Below the pieces are notes generated by a model that ran no database searches, was not told the DNA's origin, and was given only the letters and a program-made list of their open reading frames with translations. DNA of 64,000 nt. Origin: Schistocerca nitens (lineage: Eukaryota; Arthropoda; Insecta; Orthoptera; Acrididae). The translations under genes were made by a program, and so were the position numbers. This document shows, in pieces, positions 1 through 10,360 of this stretch. The stretch's first letter is position 1. The number at the start of each line of letters is the position of its first letter. The DNA lies in NCBI RefSeq assembly GCF_023898315.1, contig NC_064625.1, positions 103,464,269-103,528,268 of the forward strand, read 5' to 3'.

Positions 1-972
1 TTCTTTCGGAGGACGAGTTATTGTACCGGTGCTTGTGAGGAAAAACACAAAATTCAAATGAAATTTTGAACGCGTGTGTTTGGAAGTTAACCCCCAAGCA
101 CTTGCATTCTGGTGCGAAGACTCTGGAAATTGCGACTTTCCTGGCAGTGAGCAGCTTCAACGAAGGGTATCCAGCAATTCTGAAGACCGTGACAACGATG
201 GACGTCACGCTGGGACTCTATTCGACGCAGTTCGCCAAGCATTCGGATGACCACCGAATTCGAGCGACCGAAAACCGCTTGTTACCGGCCGTACGAGCGG
301 CTCTGGAGCAGCGCAGGATGGCTTAGATCGAGCAGAACGCCCTCTATGAGAAAGAGGAAGGACTAGTTTATGGACCCGGAATAGCAGATTAAACGTACGT
401 TGCATAATATTGCATGTATAATGTAGTCCAAACTTCAAACGCGTTTTTCTCGAAATGACATTTTTTTATCGCGCGGTATAGTAACTTCAAATCTACTGAA
501 CCGATTGGCATGATTCTTTGTTTCCGACGAAGCTAACTAAATTGTCTATGAGTTGTATCACTTTTATTCCGATCGATCAACTGCAAATATTTTTTTACCT
601 GGCCGACGAAGTCGAAAAATCGATGAAAAAAACCCTATCTTTTTCAAATGGCCGCCATTTTGTTTGATATGGTCCAAATAACTTAAGCGAGGTACAACTC
701 CTAAAGAATCTTATATACTTCGATAATGTCAACTGAATTTTGATTTCAGATGAGCCGGCTGACCTGTGACATACCGCTCGTGGAGGTCTACATCGAAATT
801 TTGTTTCTTTTCGAAGGCACTTCCGCCTTTGCTCTTCGACATTTCGGGTCGAAAAAATTCCAGTTTGTAGACGAAATACGAGTACCAATAAACATTTTGA
901 CCAAATTTTACATTTATATCTATGACACATCCTGAGAAAAAATTCTCAAAAAACATGGTTTTTTGAGGCCAA
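1..972 (+). pseudogene. C-terminal remnant of an unidentified transposon-type protein plus its 3' region
   Basis: An open frame from about 66 ends at a stop at 324-326. The same frame stays open for another 22 codons, to a stop near 392, ending ...YGPGIAD. This looks like a protein tail interrupted by one nonsense change. The conserved-looking part includes WKLTPKHLHSGAKTLEIATF. I do not recognise the family. The short charged C-terminus resembles tails of repetitive insect element proteins, but that is only an impression. The following 570 bases are AT-rich with no supportable ORF and probably belong to the same element, whose 5' part is off the left edge. Confidence 0.35.
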
Positions 973-1200
973 AGATGGGAGCTAGCACACTGGACTCGCA
1001 TTCGGGAGGACGACGGTTCAATCCCGCGTCCGGCCATCCTGATTTAGGTTTTCCGTGATTTCCCTAAATCGCTCCAGGCGAATGCCGGGATGGTTCCTTT
1101 GAAAGGGCACGGCCGACTTCCTTCCCCGTCCTTCCTTAATACGATGAGACCGATGACCTCGCTGTCTGGTCTCTTGCCCCAAAACAACCCAACCCCAAAG
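973..1200 (+). repeat. SINE, second family (tRNA-like head)
   Basis: This carries a B-box-like GGTTCAATCCC within an 'actcgcattcgggaggacga' head, then the fixed body 'cctgatttaggttttccgtg' and a tail ending near 'cccaaaacaacccaacccc'. The same body recurs at 29072, 31309, 38524 and, inverted, near 58076. It is non-coding and was presumably mobilised by a LINE in trans. The first bases of the tRNA-like head are missing or diverged. I could not define a TSD. Confidence 0.75.
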
Positions 1201-1244
1201 ATAGTTTCCACTCCAGTGTATTTTTCGTTCTCATCCTTTTCCAG

Positions 1245-1445
1245 GCTCTCTGAGCACTATGGGACTTAACAGCTATGGTCATCAGTCCCCTAGAACTTAG
1301 AACTACTTAAACCTAACTAACCTAAGGACATCACACAACACCCAGCGATCACGAGGCAGAGGAAATCCCTGACCCCGCCGGGAATCGAACCCGGGAACCC
1401 GGGCGTGGGAAGAGAGAACGCTACCGCACGACCACGAGATGCGGG
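1245..1445 (-). repeat. tRNA-derived SINE, variant head
   Basis: The body on the minus strand is the main SINE body of this window (TTAGGTTAGTTAGG, then 'agtcccatagtgctcagag'). Its tRNA-like head differs from the main family, reading 'gggttcgattcccggcgggg' around the B box. A 14-bp TSD (tcatccttttccag) is exact at 1231-1244 and 1446-1459, which fixes both ends and shows LINE-type retrotransposition. Confidence 0.9.
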
Positions 1446-1550
1446 TCATCCTTTTCCAGATATCCAATTTTAGCTCCCTATCGCAGTCAAGTTTTCGTCT
1501 CCCGTAACTATTTGAATAACTGCAGAATGTCAAATCAAACACCTTTCAGC

Positions 1551-1762
1551 CGTCTAATTTCCAAGATGTTGTTTTATTGGGCTACCAGTTTCGGCCATAT
1601 GTTACGCTGTCTTCAGGGCCCCTGACCAATGTGTAGGAATATTGCACATAGATTGTTATCTGTATATTTTTGATGCAGCGGTCACTTCAGACATCAAGAT
1701 GGAGTAATAGAGCGCAGAAACCGGTGGCCCAATAAAATAACAGTTTGGAAATTAGACTTCGG
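1551..1762. repeat. Small inverted-repeat pair with hammerhead-like core motifs (PLE terminal-repeat type)
   Basis: The left arm (about 1551-1616, minus) and right arm (about 1690-1762, plus) are diverged inverted copies sharing 'gcccaataaaa.aaca' and 'tggaaattagac'. The minus arm has CTGAAGA, a hairpin-like stretch ending GGCC, then GAAAC (1589-1616). The plus arm keeps GAAACCGG but has a decayed start. The layout matches the paired terminal repeats of the Penelope-like loci elsewhere in the window. No coding part remains. Confidence 0.55.
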
Positions 1763-1852
1763 AAAGATGTTTGATTTGATGTTGTGTCCTGAACAGCGGA
1801 GGTCCGGCAACCGTCTCTGAAAAGATAGACGTACAGATATTTGAGTAATTTG

Positions 1853-1945
1853 TTGGGCCTTGTGGTGTGGCGGTAAAGTGCTTGCCTAGATACCGAGAGA
1901 ACGTGGGTTCGAATCTGGGTCGTAGGTCGGTTTTTTTAGTCTTCG
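1853..1945 (+). repeat. tRNA-like sequence, probably a SINE head
   Basis: A-box-like 'ggtgtggcggtaaagtgctt' is followed by B-box-like GGGTTCGAATC at tRNA spacing, then T-runs. The acceptor stem does not pair convincingly. I read this as a decayed tRNA-derived repeat rather than a functional tRNA gene. Confidence 0.45.
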
Positions 1946-2052
1946 TTTTAATCCAGCCTTCTTCACATTTCAACGCCAGAAATGTCAATTGGTTCGGATT
2001 CCACGTTAAACTGTAGGTCCCTTTTCGCCAGTTGGATAATTGGGGTAGGTTA

Positions 2053-2246
2053 GCCGGCCACTGTGGCCGAGCGGTTCTTGGCGCTTCAGAACCGCGCGAC
2101 TGCTACGGTCGCTGGTTCGAATCCTGCCTCGGGCACGGATGTGTGTGATGTCCTCAGGTTAGTTAGGTTTAAGTAGTTCTGAGTTCTAGGGGACTGATAA
2201 CCACAGCAGTTGAGTCCCATAGTGCTCAGAGCCATTTGAACCATTT
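2053..2246 (+). repeat. tRNA-derived SINE, main family
   Basis: Full-length copy: a GCCGGCC start, a tRNA-like head with the A-box region 'gtggccgagcggttc' and B box GGTTCGAATCC, then the TTAGGTTAGTTAGG body and 'gagccatttgaaccatt' tail. Flanked by a 13-bp TSD (ttggggtaggtta at 2040-2052; one mismatch at 2247-2259). Confidence 0.92.
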
Positions 2247-2259
2247 TTGGGGTAGGCTA

Positions 2260-2324
2260 GGGACACGCAAGGGCCGAAGTAGCGTCCGGTAGGAAGACTT
2301 GCACCATGCCATTGAGTTACATGA

Positions 2325-2358
<34 letters not shown>

Positions 2359-3230
2359 TGAATAATATCGTCATTAGCTTGTCAGTACTGTAGTGAGTGT
2401 CTTCACTGCGTTCACTGTGATGTCCAAAGTATCTCACTCACATTCCTATTTTCTTATTATTATGCGTAGACCGATGTAGACCAGAATCCGTTTCCTTCGG
2501 ATCCACTTCTTAGAGCAGCCAGTGTGTAGGTTGAGTGGTCGGTCACAATGGCGGTGATTACGATAACAGAATAATGCAGAACGGTGGCTCTGAATAGAAT
2601 TTACGACGCAAGCGCGTCCTCCGCAGCCTTTAATTCGCCGTTCTCTATTCATCTAGGCGGCCTTTTTCAGCGTCTAGCGCTCGCTGCCTGGCAAAGTTTT
2701 CCGAGGCATGAGCCCTTCTGTGATGCGAAACATTCCCGGCGGGACGGCTTGTGGAACTAATTAACAATATTTAGGTCGCGCAGCCAGCAACCGGCGAACG
2801 ACAAGGACCCTCCACAACGGCGGGGGGAACCGCCGTGGATGAAGATACATCTTCAAGGAAGCGGCTAGCGTGGGGCGGGCAGAGAAAAGAGCGCAGTTAG
2901 ATGCCCGTTTGGTTGCACGTTTAACCCGTTGTCCCCCAGTGATCTATTATTGAACTCCATTGTTTTTTTGTTTTATAACTAATAATGGGATAACCTACAT
3001 TGAATTCTAATTATTGTATTACAAATGTACATTATTGACAACAACTGTCGTAACTTTTTATTAGTGAACATACAAACAGATTTTTCTTATGTTTTAAAAT
3101 GAGACCACAATTACCGCAAATGCAACACACTACCGTTTATATCCTCTCTGTATTAACCAATTACTCACAAGGAGAAGTGCGATCTACTTTTTGAAACTGT
3201 CTATACTGCGATGTAGGTTAAGACCCCAGA
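2260..3230. other. Intergenic or intronic stretch with an (ATT)n microsatellite
   Basis: An (ATT)n array lies at about 2323-2358. The rest has no supportable ORF or recognised element. The 2640-2940 part is moderately GC- and CpG-rich, and the final 300 bases are AT-rich. Nothing functional can be claimed. Confidence 0.5.
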
Positions 3231-3243
3231 TATCACATGCTGC

Positions 3244-3441
3244 GCCGGCCGTTGTGGCCGAGCTGTTCTAGGCCCTTCAGTCCGGAACCGCGCTGCTGCT
3301 ACGGTCGCAGGTTCGAATCTTGCCTCGGGCATGGATGTGTGTGATGTCCTTAGGTTAGTTAGGTTTAAGTAGTTCTAAGTTCTAGGTGACTGATGATCTC
3401 AGATGTTAAGTCCCATAGTGCTCAGAGCCATTTTAACCATT
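3244..3441 (+). repeat. tRNA-derived SINE, main family, source of a shared 3' flank
   Basis: Near full-length copy with a 13-bp TSD (tatcacatgctgc at 3231-3243 and 3442-3454). About 115 bases of its 3' flank recur directly downstream of another SINE copy near 44118. Confidence 0.9.
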
Positions 3442-3555
3442 TATCACATGCTGCAGCCATTCACCCTGGTGGGTCATCGTTCGCGAGTAATAGAACAAAA
3501 AAAAAGTCGGATTTTTGTGACACTCAATAGCGTTAAAAAGTTAGTTAATAGTCGA

Positions 3556-4478
3556 AGAGTCTGGTTGCGTGGTGTAATGGATAGGATAACAGCTTCACAT
3601 GCAGGAGTATGGGTTCGAATCTTGTCAGGCGCACTAATTCTTTTTATTTTTAAATCTTTGTCGAAATTACTTCGATCATTATTTTATTCGATTAATTGGT
3701 TTAAATGTAATTTTTTTTATTTCTCTTCCTTTGTCACATCATTTTAATCGCCGTATGATCATTTCCATTTGTTTCATTTTTTCTTTACATCATTCTTCTT
3801 CCAATCGGAATTTTTGTGAATATGAATTTAATTACATATATCTGTTGCAATATTCAATTATTTGAAAATTCCGAGCTGTTGGGTAGGAAACAAAAGATAA
3901 CATAATTATTTATATTTGTACAGCGGTATGAAAAATAACTTTTTGTTACCAGATGTGAAACTTTTTTGCACGGTAATCAACATACAAACATTTAAAACAT
4001 AACCTAAATACATATTGCACAGTGGACAAAATAGTGCAAATGAGAATTTAAATGAGAGAGGGGTGTATAAGTAAAACGAAATTCAAGCAAAATAAGAAAT
4101 GGATATAATGAACGCAGTTATGTGGACGAAAAAACAGGAGGATAACACAAAAGAAATTAAATTGAAAGTAATACATAAAATTAATAAAGAACACGTAAAC
4201 AAAGATTTCAAGTGGAGGGAGAGTGATAGGAAGAAAAATAAGAGCAAATGAAGAAGTTGATATTATGATAAACATAATGTGACAAAGGAATGGAATTAAG
4301 AAGTTGCATTTAAATAGATTAATTTAATAAATTTAATGAGCGGGGTCGTTTCGATAAAGATTTAAAAATTTGAAAAAAATGTTTAGTGCATCTGACGAGG
4401 CTGGAACCCACAACCTCGTGCATGTGTGGCTGTTGTCCTGTCCACTGCGCCGCGCAATCAGACTCTAAAAGAGAACTT
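3556..4478. mobile_element. Inverted-repeat element with tRNA-like termini
   Basis: Both ends start with 'gagtctg' followed by a tRNA-like unit: plus at about 3563-3634 with B box GGGTTCGAATC, minus at about 4385-4470 with GGGTTCCAGCC. The mirror similarity continues about 190 bases inward from each end (shared 'tttaaatctttgtcgaaa' and 'cctttgtcacat'), with weaker similarity beyond. The 450-base centre is very AT-rich and non-coding. It may be a fold-back or TIR element that acquired tRNA sequence, or two SINE-like copies inserted head to tail in inverse orientation. There is no transposase. Confidence 0.6.
3563..3634 (+). pseudogene. tRNA-like sequence at the left terminus of the inverted repeat
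   Basis: A seven-base acceptor-like start, TG, a D-arm-like 'gtgtaatggataggat', an anticodon-loop-like TTCACAT and a T-loop TTCGAAT occur in tRNA order and spacing. The acceptor strands pair poorly and the anticodon stem has an A-A mismatch, so a working tRNA is unlikely. If read as tRNA, the anticodon would be CAC (Val-like). Confidence 0.5.
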
Positions 4479-4987
4479 TTGTGGCGCTGTTGAGCGTCAG
4501 ACAAAATTCCGAATTTATTTTTTCCGTCAATTGCTCGAGGGCGAGGGTCCGACAAGGCGGATGGCTGCCGTTTGTGTGAAGCCTAGGATTTTAACCTGCA
4601 TCGCCGTGTGGATAGTTTCAATGAGTTTATAGTACCACTGGGGACCTCTCGTTGTTGGTGTCTGTTGACCCTGGTTGTGCAGGAAAATGTACATGGAACA
4701 ATACTATTAGTAAATAATTTGCCGTTATTGGGCTACATCGTTGTTTAGCAAGCGTAAAGACAAATCATCTATTTGTAGGTCACCGGGGGGGGGGGGGACA
4801 GTATTGTCTGCTGACACAACTTCTAAAAGGAATGCAATAATAGCATTCAGTTCTAGTAGTGGAGTTGGCGTCTGAAATACACTTTTTTCAGTGCAGCACT
4901 ACAAAACAGAAAATATGTGAGCCATCTGCCAACCATTAGGTTTGGGGCAACAGGTATAGTGCGAGAAAACAGAATTGAAAAATGAAT
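4479..4987. other. Unassigned stretch with a poly-G run
   Basis: No element or ORF is recognised. A run of about 13 G lies near 4785-4798. The part just before 4988 borders the Penelope-like element and could belong to its target. Confidence 0.4.
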
Positions 4988-5787
4988 AAAATGTTCTCGG
5001 GTTTCCAACCGCGTCAATTGCTTAAAACTACACGAGTTTTCGGCCAAGCACTCCTTGGCCATTGTCAAGTGATATGACTGCCAGTGGGCTGTTGATGCGC
5101 CCTTATATACGCTAGCTAGCTGCCAGCTGTGACGTCACTGGTGCCCGTGACATTGCCATATATGGGCATGTTTTGAGTCGGCGTTCGATGAGCCCTCTTC
5201 AACCGCGCGATCGCTGGATCCCATGCAGCGCTGACCTGCAAGGCACCGTCTCTATTCAGGGTGTTTGCGGTAATTTTTATTTCAATAGCTTCCTTTATTA
5301 AACTGTCCCAGAGGCCGTTAGTGCAAGCCACGACAGAGGTATCGTCAAATTTTATGTGGTGACCGTTTTCAAACGCATGCTCAGCTATCGCAGAGTTCTC
5401 TGAATAGCGTAGGCGATACTACCTCTCATATTCTTTCCTGCGTAGTTCCACATTGCGCACTGTTTGTCCGATGTACTTCTGGCCACACTCACAAGGTATT
5501 TCGTAGACTCCAGGTGTTCTGACACGTACTGCGTCTTTAACTGGTCTCAGTAATTGACGGATTTTCGTTGGAGCCCCGAAGATTGATTTGATCTCGTGTC
5601 TTTTCAACAGGCGGCTTATCTTGCCCGACACAGAGCCACAGAATGGCAGCAAAGCAAGTTTCTTGTCCTGCTCTTCTTCACTCTGCCCACTGGCAGTCAT
5701 ACCACTTGACAATGGCCAAGGAGTGCTTGGCCGAAAACTCATGTAGTTTTAAGCAATTGACGCGGTTCGAAACCCGAGAACATTTAT
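4988..5787 (-). mobile_element. Penelope-like retroelement fragment with inverted terminal repeats
   Basis: Arms of about 98 bases at 4988-5085 and 5690-5787 are close inverted copies ('gttttcggccaagcactcc' against 'ggagtgcttggccgaaaac'). The minus-strand interior encodes the C-terminus of a PLE protein. This arrangement of terminal repeats is typical of Penelope-like elements with 5' truncation. Each arm carries a hairpin followed by GAAAA (5037-5068 minus, 5704-5738 plus) resembling a decayed hammerhead core. Confidence 0.75.
5116..5742 (-). pseudogene. PLE reverse transcriptase C-terminus with GIY-YIG endonuclease, broken
   Basis: Frame 5419-5742 contains GVYEIPCECGQKYIGQT, which fits the GIY-YIG nuclease core (GVY ... 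YIG) that Penelope-like elements carry after the RT. A further frame at 5116-5331 reads as the downstream tail of the same protein. A frameshift or stop separates them near 5410. The upstream codons (MSFRPST...) are read-through from the terminal repeat, not a true start. The RT palm is absent. Confidence 0.7.
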
Positions 5788-5923
5788 TATCGCCGCGAGA
5801 CTCTGAATTCATACAGAATTGAAAAATGCTCTCTTCCAGAAACGAAGCAGTTGGAAAAAATTATATGTGGCACCTCTAACTTTGCCTTTGATGTTGTTGT
5901 TGTTGTTGTGGTGGTGGTGGTCT

Positions 5924-7512
5924 TCAGTCGTCAGACTGGTTTGATGCAGCTCTCCATGCTACTCTATCCTGTGCAAGCTTCTTCATCTCCCAGTCCTTAC
6001 TGCAACCTACATCCTTCTGAATCTGCTTAGTGTATTCATCTCTTGGTCTCCCTCTACGATTTTTACCCTCGACGCTGCCCTCCAATGCTAAATTTGTGAT
6101 CCCTTGATGCCTCAGAATATACCCTACCAATCGGTCCCTTCTTCTTGACAAGTTTTGCCACAAACTCCTCTTCTCCCCACTTCTATTCAATACCTCCTCA
6201 TTAGTTACGTGATCTACCCATCTTCTGTAGCACCACATTTCGAAAGCTTCTATTCTCTTCTTGTCCAAACTATTTATAGTCCATGTTTCTCTTCCATACA
6301 TGGCTGCACTCCATACGAATACTTTCAGAAACGACTTCCTGACACTTAAATCTATACTTGATGTTAACAAATTCCTCTTCTTCAGAAACGCTTTCCTTGC
6401 CATTGCCTGTCTACATTTAATATCCTCTCTACTTCGATCATCATCAGTTATTTTGCTCACCAAATAGCAAAACTCCTTTACTACTTTAATTGTCTCATTT
6501 CCTAATCTAATTCCCTCAGCATCACCCGACTTAATACGAGTGCATTCCATTATCCTCGTTTTGCTTTTGTTGATGTTCATCTTATATCCTCCTTTCAAGA
6601 CACTGTCCATTCCGTTCAACTGCTCTTCCAAGTCTTTTGCTGTCTCTGACAGAATTAGAATGTCATCGGCGAACCTAAAAGTTTTTATTTCTTCTCCATG
6701 GATTTTAATACCTACTCCAAATTTTTCTTTTGTTTCCTTTACTGCTTGCTCAATATACAGATTGAATAACATCGGGGATAGGCTACAACCCTGTCTCACT
6801 CCCTTCCCAACCACTGCTTCCCTTTCATGTCCCTCGACTCTTATAACTGCCATCTGGTTTTTGCACAAATTGTAAATAGCCTTTCGCTCCCTGTATTTGA
6901 CCCCTGCCACCTTCAGAATTTGAAAGAGAGCATTCCAGTTGCCGGCCGCGGTGGTCTCGCGGTTCTAGGCGCGCAGTCCGGAACCGTGCGACTGCTACGG
7001 TCGCCGGTTCGAATCCTGCCTCGGGCATGGATGTGTGTGATGTCCTTAGGTTAGTTAGGTTTAAGTAGTTCTAAGTTCTAGGGGACTGGTGACCACAACA
7101 GTTGAGTCCCATAGTGCTCAGAGCCAACCAGAGCATTCCAGTTAACATTGTCAAAAGCTTTCTCTAAGTCTACAAATGCTAGAAACGTAGGTTTGCCTTT
7201 CCTTAATCTTTCTTCTAAGATAAGGCGTAAGGTCAGTATTGCCTCACGTGTTCCAACATTTCTACGGAATCCAAACTGATCTTCCCCGAGGTCGGCTTCT
7301 ACTAGTTTTTCCATTTGTCTGTAAAGAATTCGCGTTAGTATTTTGCAGCCGTGACTTATTAAACTGATAGTTCGGTAATTTTCACATGTGTCAACACCTG
7401 CTTTCTTTAGGTTTGGAATTATTATATTCTTCCTGAAGTCTGAGACTATTTCGCCTGTCTCATACATCTTGCTCACCAGATGGTAGGGTTTTGTCGTGAC
7501 TGGCTCTCCCAA
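5924..7512 (-). pseudogene. LINE reverse transcriptase, split by a SINE
   Basis: The distal frame (7078-7512) has the RT thumb and fingers region, including FGFRRNVGTREAI and FVDLEKAFDNVNW. After the SINE, the frame resumes at about 6926 with GVRQGCSLSPMLFNLYIEQ and the catalytic box as FADDILIL. It runs through NKSKTRIMECTRIKSGDA to the C-terminal RRGRPRDEYTKQIQKDVGCS. The region 5924-6910 is open for about 328 codons, so decay is modest apart from the SINE. The endonuclease domain is missing. Confidence 0.85.
6941..7129 (+). repeat. tRNA-derived SINE inserted in the LINE
   Basis: GCCGGCC start, B box GGTTCGAATCC, standard body. The tail stops at 'gagccaa'. The exact 14-bp TSD agagcattccagtt is at 6927-6940 and 7130-7143. 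Removing it restores continuous LINE sequence, so the SINE is younger than the LINE. Confidence 0.95.
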
Positions 7513-7949
7513 GGCCTTTGATCCAGTGCCAAAACACTGTTTGCCAGTTGGAATGTTAATAAATGCATCTGTGTGGGTCCCAACTTCGATACTGTAGAAT
7601 CACTCACTTCTGCAAGTAGGTGGAATGGGAAAGCTAAGTAGAAAACCGACGTCCAATAGCCACAGCTTGTAAAGAATAACAATATAAATAGGGGAGGAAC
7701 AGACAATCAAGAGTGGCTTGTTGGGCAATATCCCACTTTGGTACGCGGCAAGAAATGGTATTGGGCTCTCTTTACAAGAATAATTGATATGGTTGTTGTG
7801 AACAGCCGCATCATACATCGCATGGTACATAGAGCAAGATTTATTGGCGTTCCGACGATGTATTTTTGTCCAGTATCTGTAAATGGCTACCAATAGCAGA
7901 CTGGGGTGTCCCGTATCAACACCAAGAAAACCATTCAGATTAAGTAAGA
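7513..7949. other. Unassigned stretch
   Basis: Between the LINE 5' truncation point and the Tc1-like terminal repeat I see no recognised family and no supportable ORF. Confidence 0.4.
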
Positions 7950-8982
7950 TACACTACTGGCCATTAAAATTGCTACACCACGAAGATGACGTGCTACGGA
8001 CGCGAAATTTAACCGACTGGAAGAAGATGCAGTGATATGCAAATGATTAGCTTTTCAGAGCATTCACACAAGGTTGGCGCCAGTGGCGAAACCTACAATT
8101 TGCTGACACGAGGAAATTTTCCAACCGATTTCTCATACACAAACAGCAGTTGACCGGCGTTGCCTGGTGGAACGTTGTTGTGATGCCTCGTGTAAGGAGG
8201 AGAAATGCGTACGTTTCCGACTTTGATAAAGGTCGGATTGTAGCCTATCGCGATTGCGGGTTCTCATATCGCAACATTGCTGCTCGCTATCCAATGTCTG
8301 TTAGCAGAATATGGAATCGGTGGGTTCAAGATGGTAATACGGACGCCGTTCTGGATTCCAACGGCCTCGTATCACTAGCAGTCGAGATGACAGGCATCTT
8401 ATCCGCATGGCTGTAACGGATCGTGCAGCCATGTTTTGATCCCTGAGTCAACAGATGGTGACGTTTGAAAGACAACAACCATCTGCACGAACAGTTCGAC
8501 GACGTTTCCAGCAGTATGGACTATCAGCTCGGAGACCACGGTTGCGGTTGCCCTTGACGCTGCATCACAGACGGGAGCGCCTGCGAAGGTATACTCACCA
8601 ACGAACCTGGGTGCACGAATGGCAAAACGTCATTTTTTCGGATGAATCCAGGTTCTGTTTACAGCATCATGATGGTCGCATCCGTGTGTGACGACATCGC
8701 GGTGAACGCACATTGGAAGCGAGTATTCGTCATCGCCATACTGGCGTATCACCCGGCATGATGGTATGGGGTGCCATTGGTTACACGTCTCGGTCACCTC
8801 TTGTTCGCTTTGACGGCACTTTGAACAGTGGACGTTACATTTCAGATGTGTTACGACCCGTGGCTCTACCCTTCATTCGATCCCTGCGAACCCTACATTT
8901 CAGCAGGATAATGCACGACTGCATGTTGCACATACTGTACGGGCCTTTCTGGATACAGAAAATGTTCGACTGTTGCCCTGGA

Positions 8983-10360
8983 AGTACTGGCAGAATTAAA
9001 GTTGTGAGCATGGGTCGTAAGTTGTGCTTAGGTAGCTGAGATGGTAGAGCACTTGCTGGCGAAAGGCAAAGGTCCCGAGTTCGAGTCTTGGTCCAGCACA
9101 CAGTTTAAATCTGCCAGGAAGTTTCACTTGAGTAGTGTTTTGCTTCTATGCAATTATAGTGATCAACCTCACGCTACCAGTGTGTTATCCAGTATTTAAC
9201 TGAAAAACACACTGAATGTCCAAGGAGTAGTCATAAAATTTTAATTATGACCTTGAAAAAGTAAAGTTATATTGGTAATTTTTTTGTGCTTGCTGGTAGA
9301 TGCCTTCAGTTCTAGTACACACTGAAATCTCTGCACCGATAAAGTGGAGAGAGGCAGTGCTGTATTGTTTTGGCTCCTCTAACAGTGTGCTGCAGTATTG
9401 TGATGCAGGGATGTCAATGTGCACCAGAACTGCAGACATCTTTTCATTTGTTTGAAATTGTCCTACATGACAAATATCTCAAATTATGAGAGAATATTAA
9501 GAAATGAAGAGGCATGTTGGGTACTAATCTTCCTGCTTCCACCTTAATCTGAGCTATAACTACATGTTAGGACGACAGATAACAATAGCCTGATCAAGTT
9601 AAATGTGTATTAAGAGTGATTATTGAAATAAAAAGATGCTGCCTGGAATGATCATATATGCATTGTTGGAAAGGTTCCCATGCCTAAGAGTTCGTGGATA
9701 AGTGCATTTCAGACAAACATTACAGGAGTAGTAATAAATAAATAAATCTGGACCTTGTCATACTGTCACTGTAGATTGCCAGCAATTATGCTGACTTCTT
9801 TAGAAGGAAAGAAACCAGAAAGCCATGATTTCACTAAAGTAAATATAACAACAAGGAAAGTGTTTTATGAGAGCTTAACAGTATTATGCCACAGAGACCA
9901 CATTATCATTCAGTACTGAATGATAATGATATTAGTGATGAATGCCTATCACATACCTCAATGAAATAAAAATGCAGTTTCACCAAAAATGTTGGTTGAG
10001 CGACCTGTACCCATCAATTTAGAATTTGCCCAAGTGAAAATAGGGTGATACACAGTGAATATATGGCTAAACCACAACTACTAACTTAAAAAAGACTAAA
10101 TTTTCTGTATTGTAGACCAGTCTGATGAAATTTGTAAAGATAATGTTTCCTTTCTGAAGATCACCTCTATTATAAAGTCTTAGTGGAGTACAATGTCTCA
10201 GTGAATAAAAAACCTTCAGAGCAACGAACATGCAACCAAATACCTTCTGCTTTATGAACTAACCAATTGTCAAAAACCTAGTTTATAATTGTTGAGCTGC
10301 CTACATGAAATATTGTGTGTGTCTCCCTTGCATGGAATAGCCCGTTATGTTGCTTTGTCT
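8983..10360. other. Insertion inside the Tc1-like element
   Basis: The transposase reading 'ctgttgccctgg' breaks at 8982 and resumes at about 10365 ('ccaactgaaaacgtctgg'). The inserted DNA contains a tRNA-like repeat (8991-9128), a perfect 28-bp palindrome (9901-9928) and otherwise AT-rich sequence without supportable ORFs. I do not recognise the family. Confidence 0.6.
8991..9128 (+). repeat. tRNA-like repeat (third type), fragment
   Basis: 'ggtagctgagatggtagagc' followed by 'cccgagttcgagtc' has A-box and B-box spacing, then 'tctgccaggaagtttcact'. It matches the better-bounded copy at 31723-32061. Not a functional tRNA. Confidence 0.7.

Larger units (their letters stand above)
5886..7512 (-). 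mobile_element. RTE-like LINE, 5' truncated, interrupted by a SINE
   Basis: The minus-strand reverse transcriptase region runs from about 7512 down to a 3' tail of GTT/GGT-type simple repeats on the plus strand ((CAA)n-like on the element strand) at 5888-5925. A SINE at 6941-7129 with an exact TSD splits it. Relatives are at 27135, 43515, 54655, 59783 and 61441. I call it RTE-like from the short-repeat tail and protein style. Clade placement needs a tree. Confidence 0.8.
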
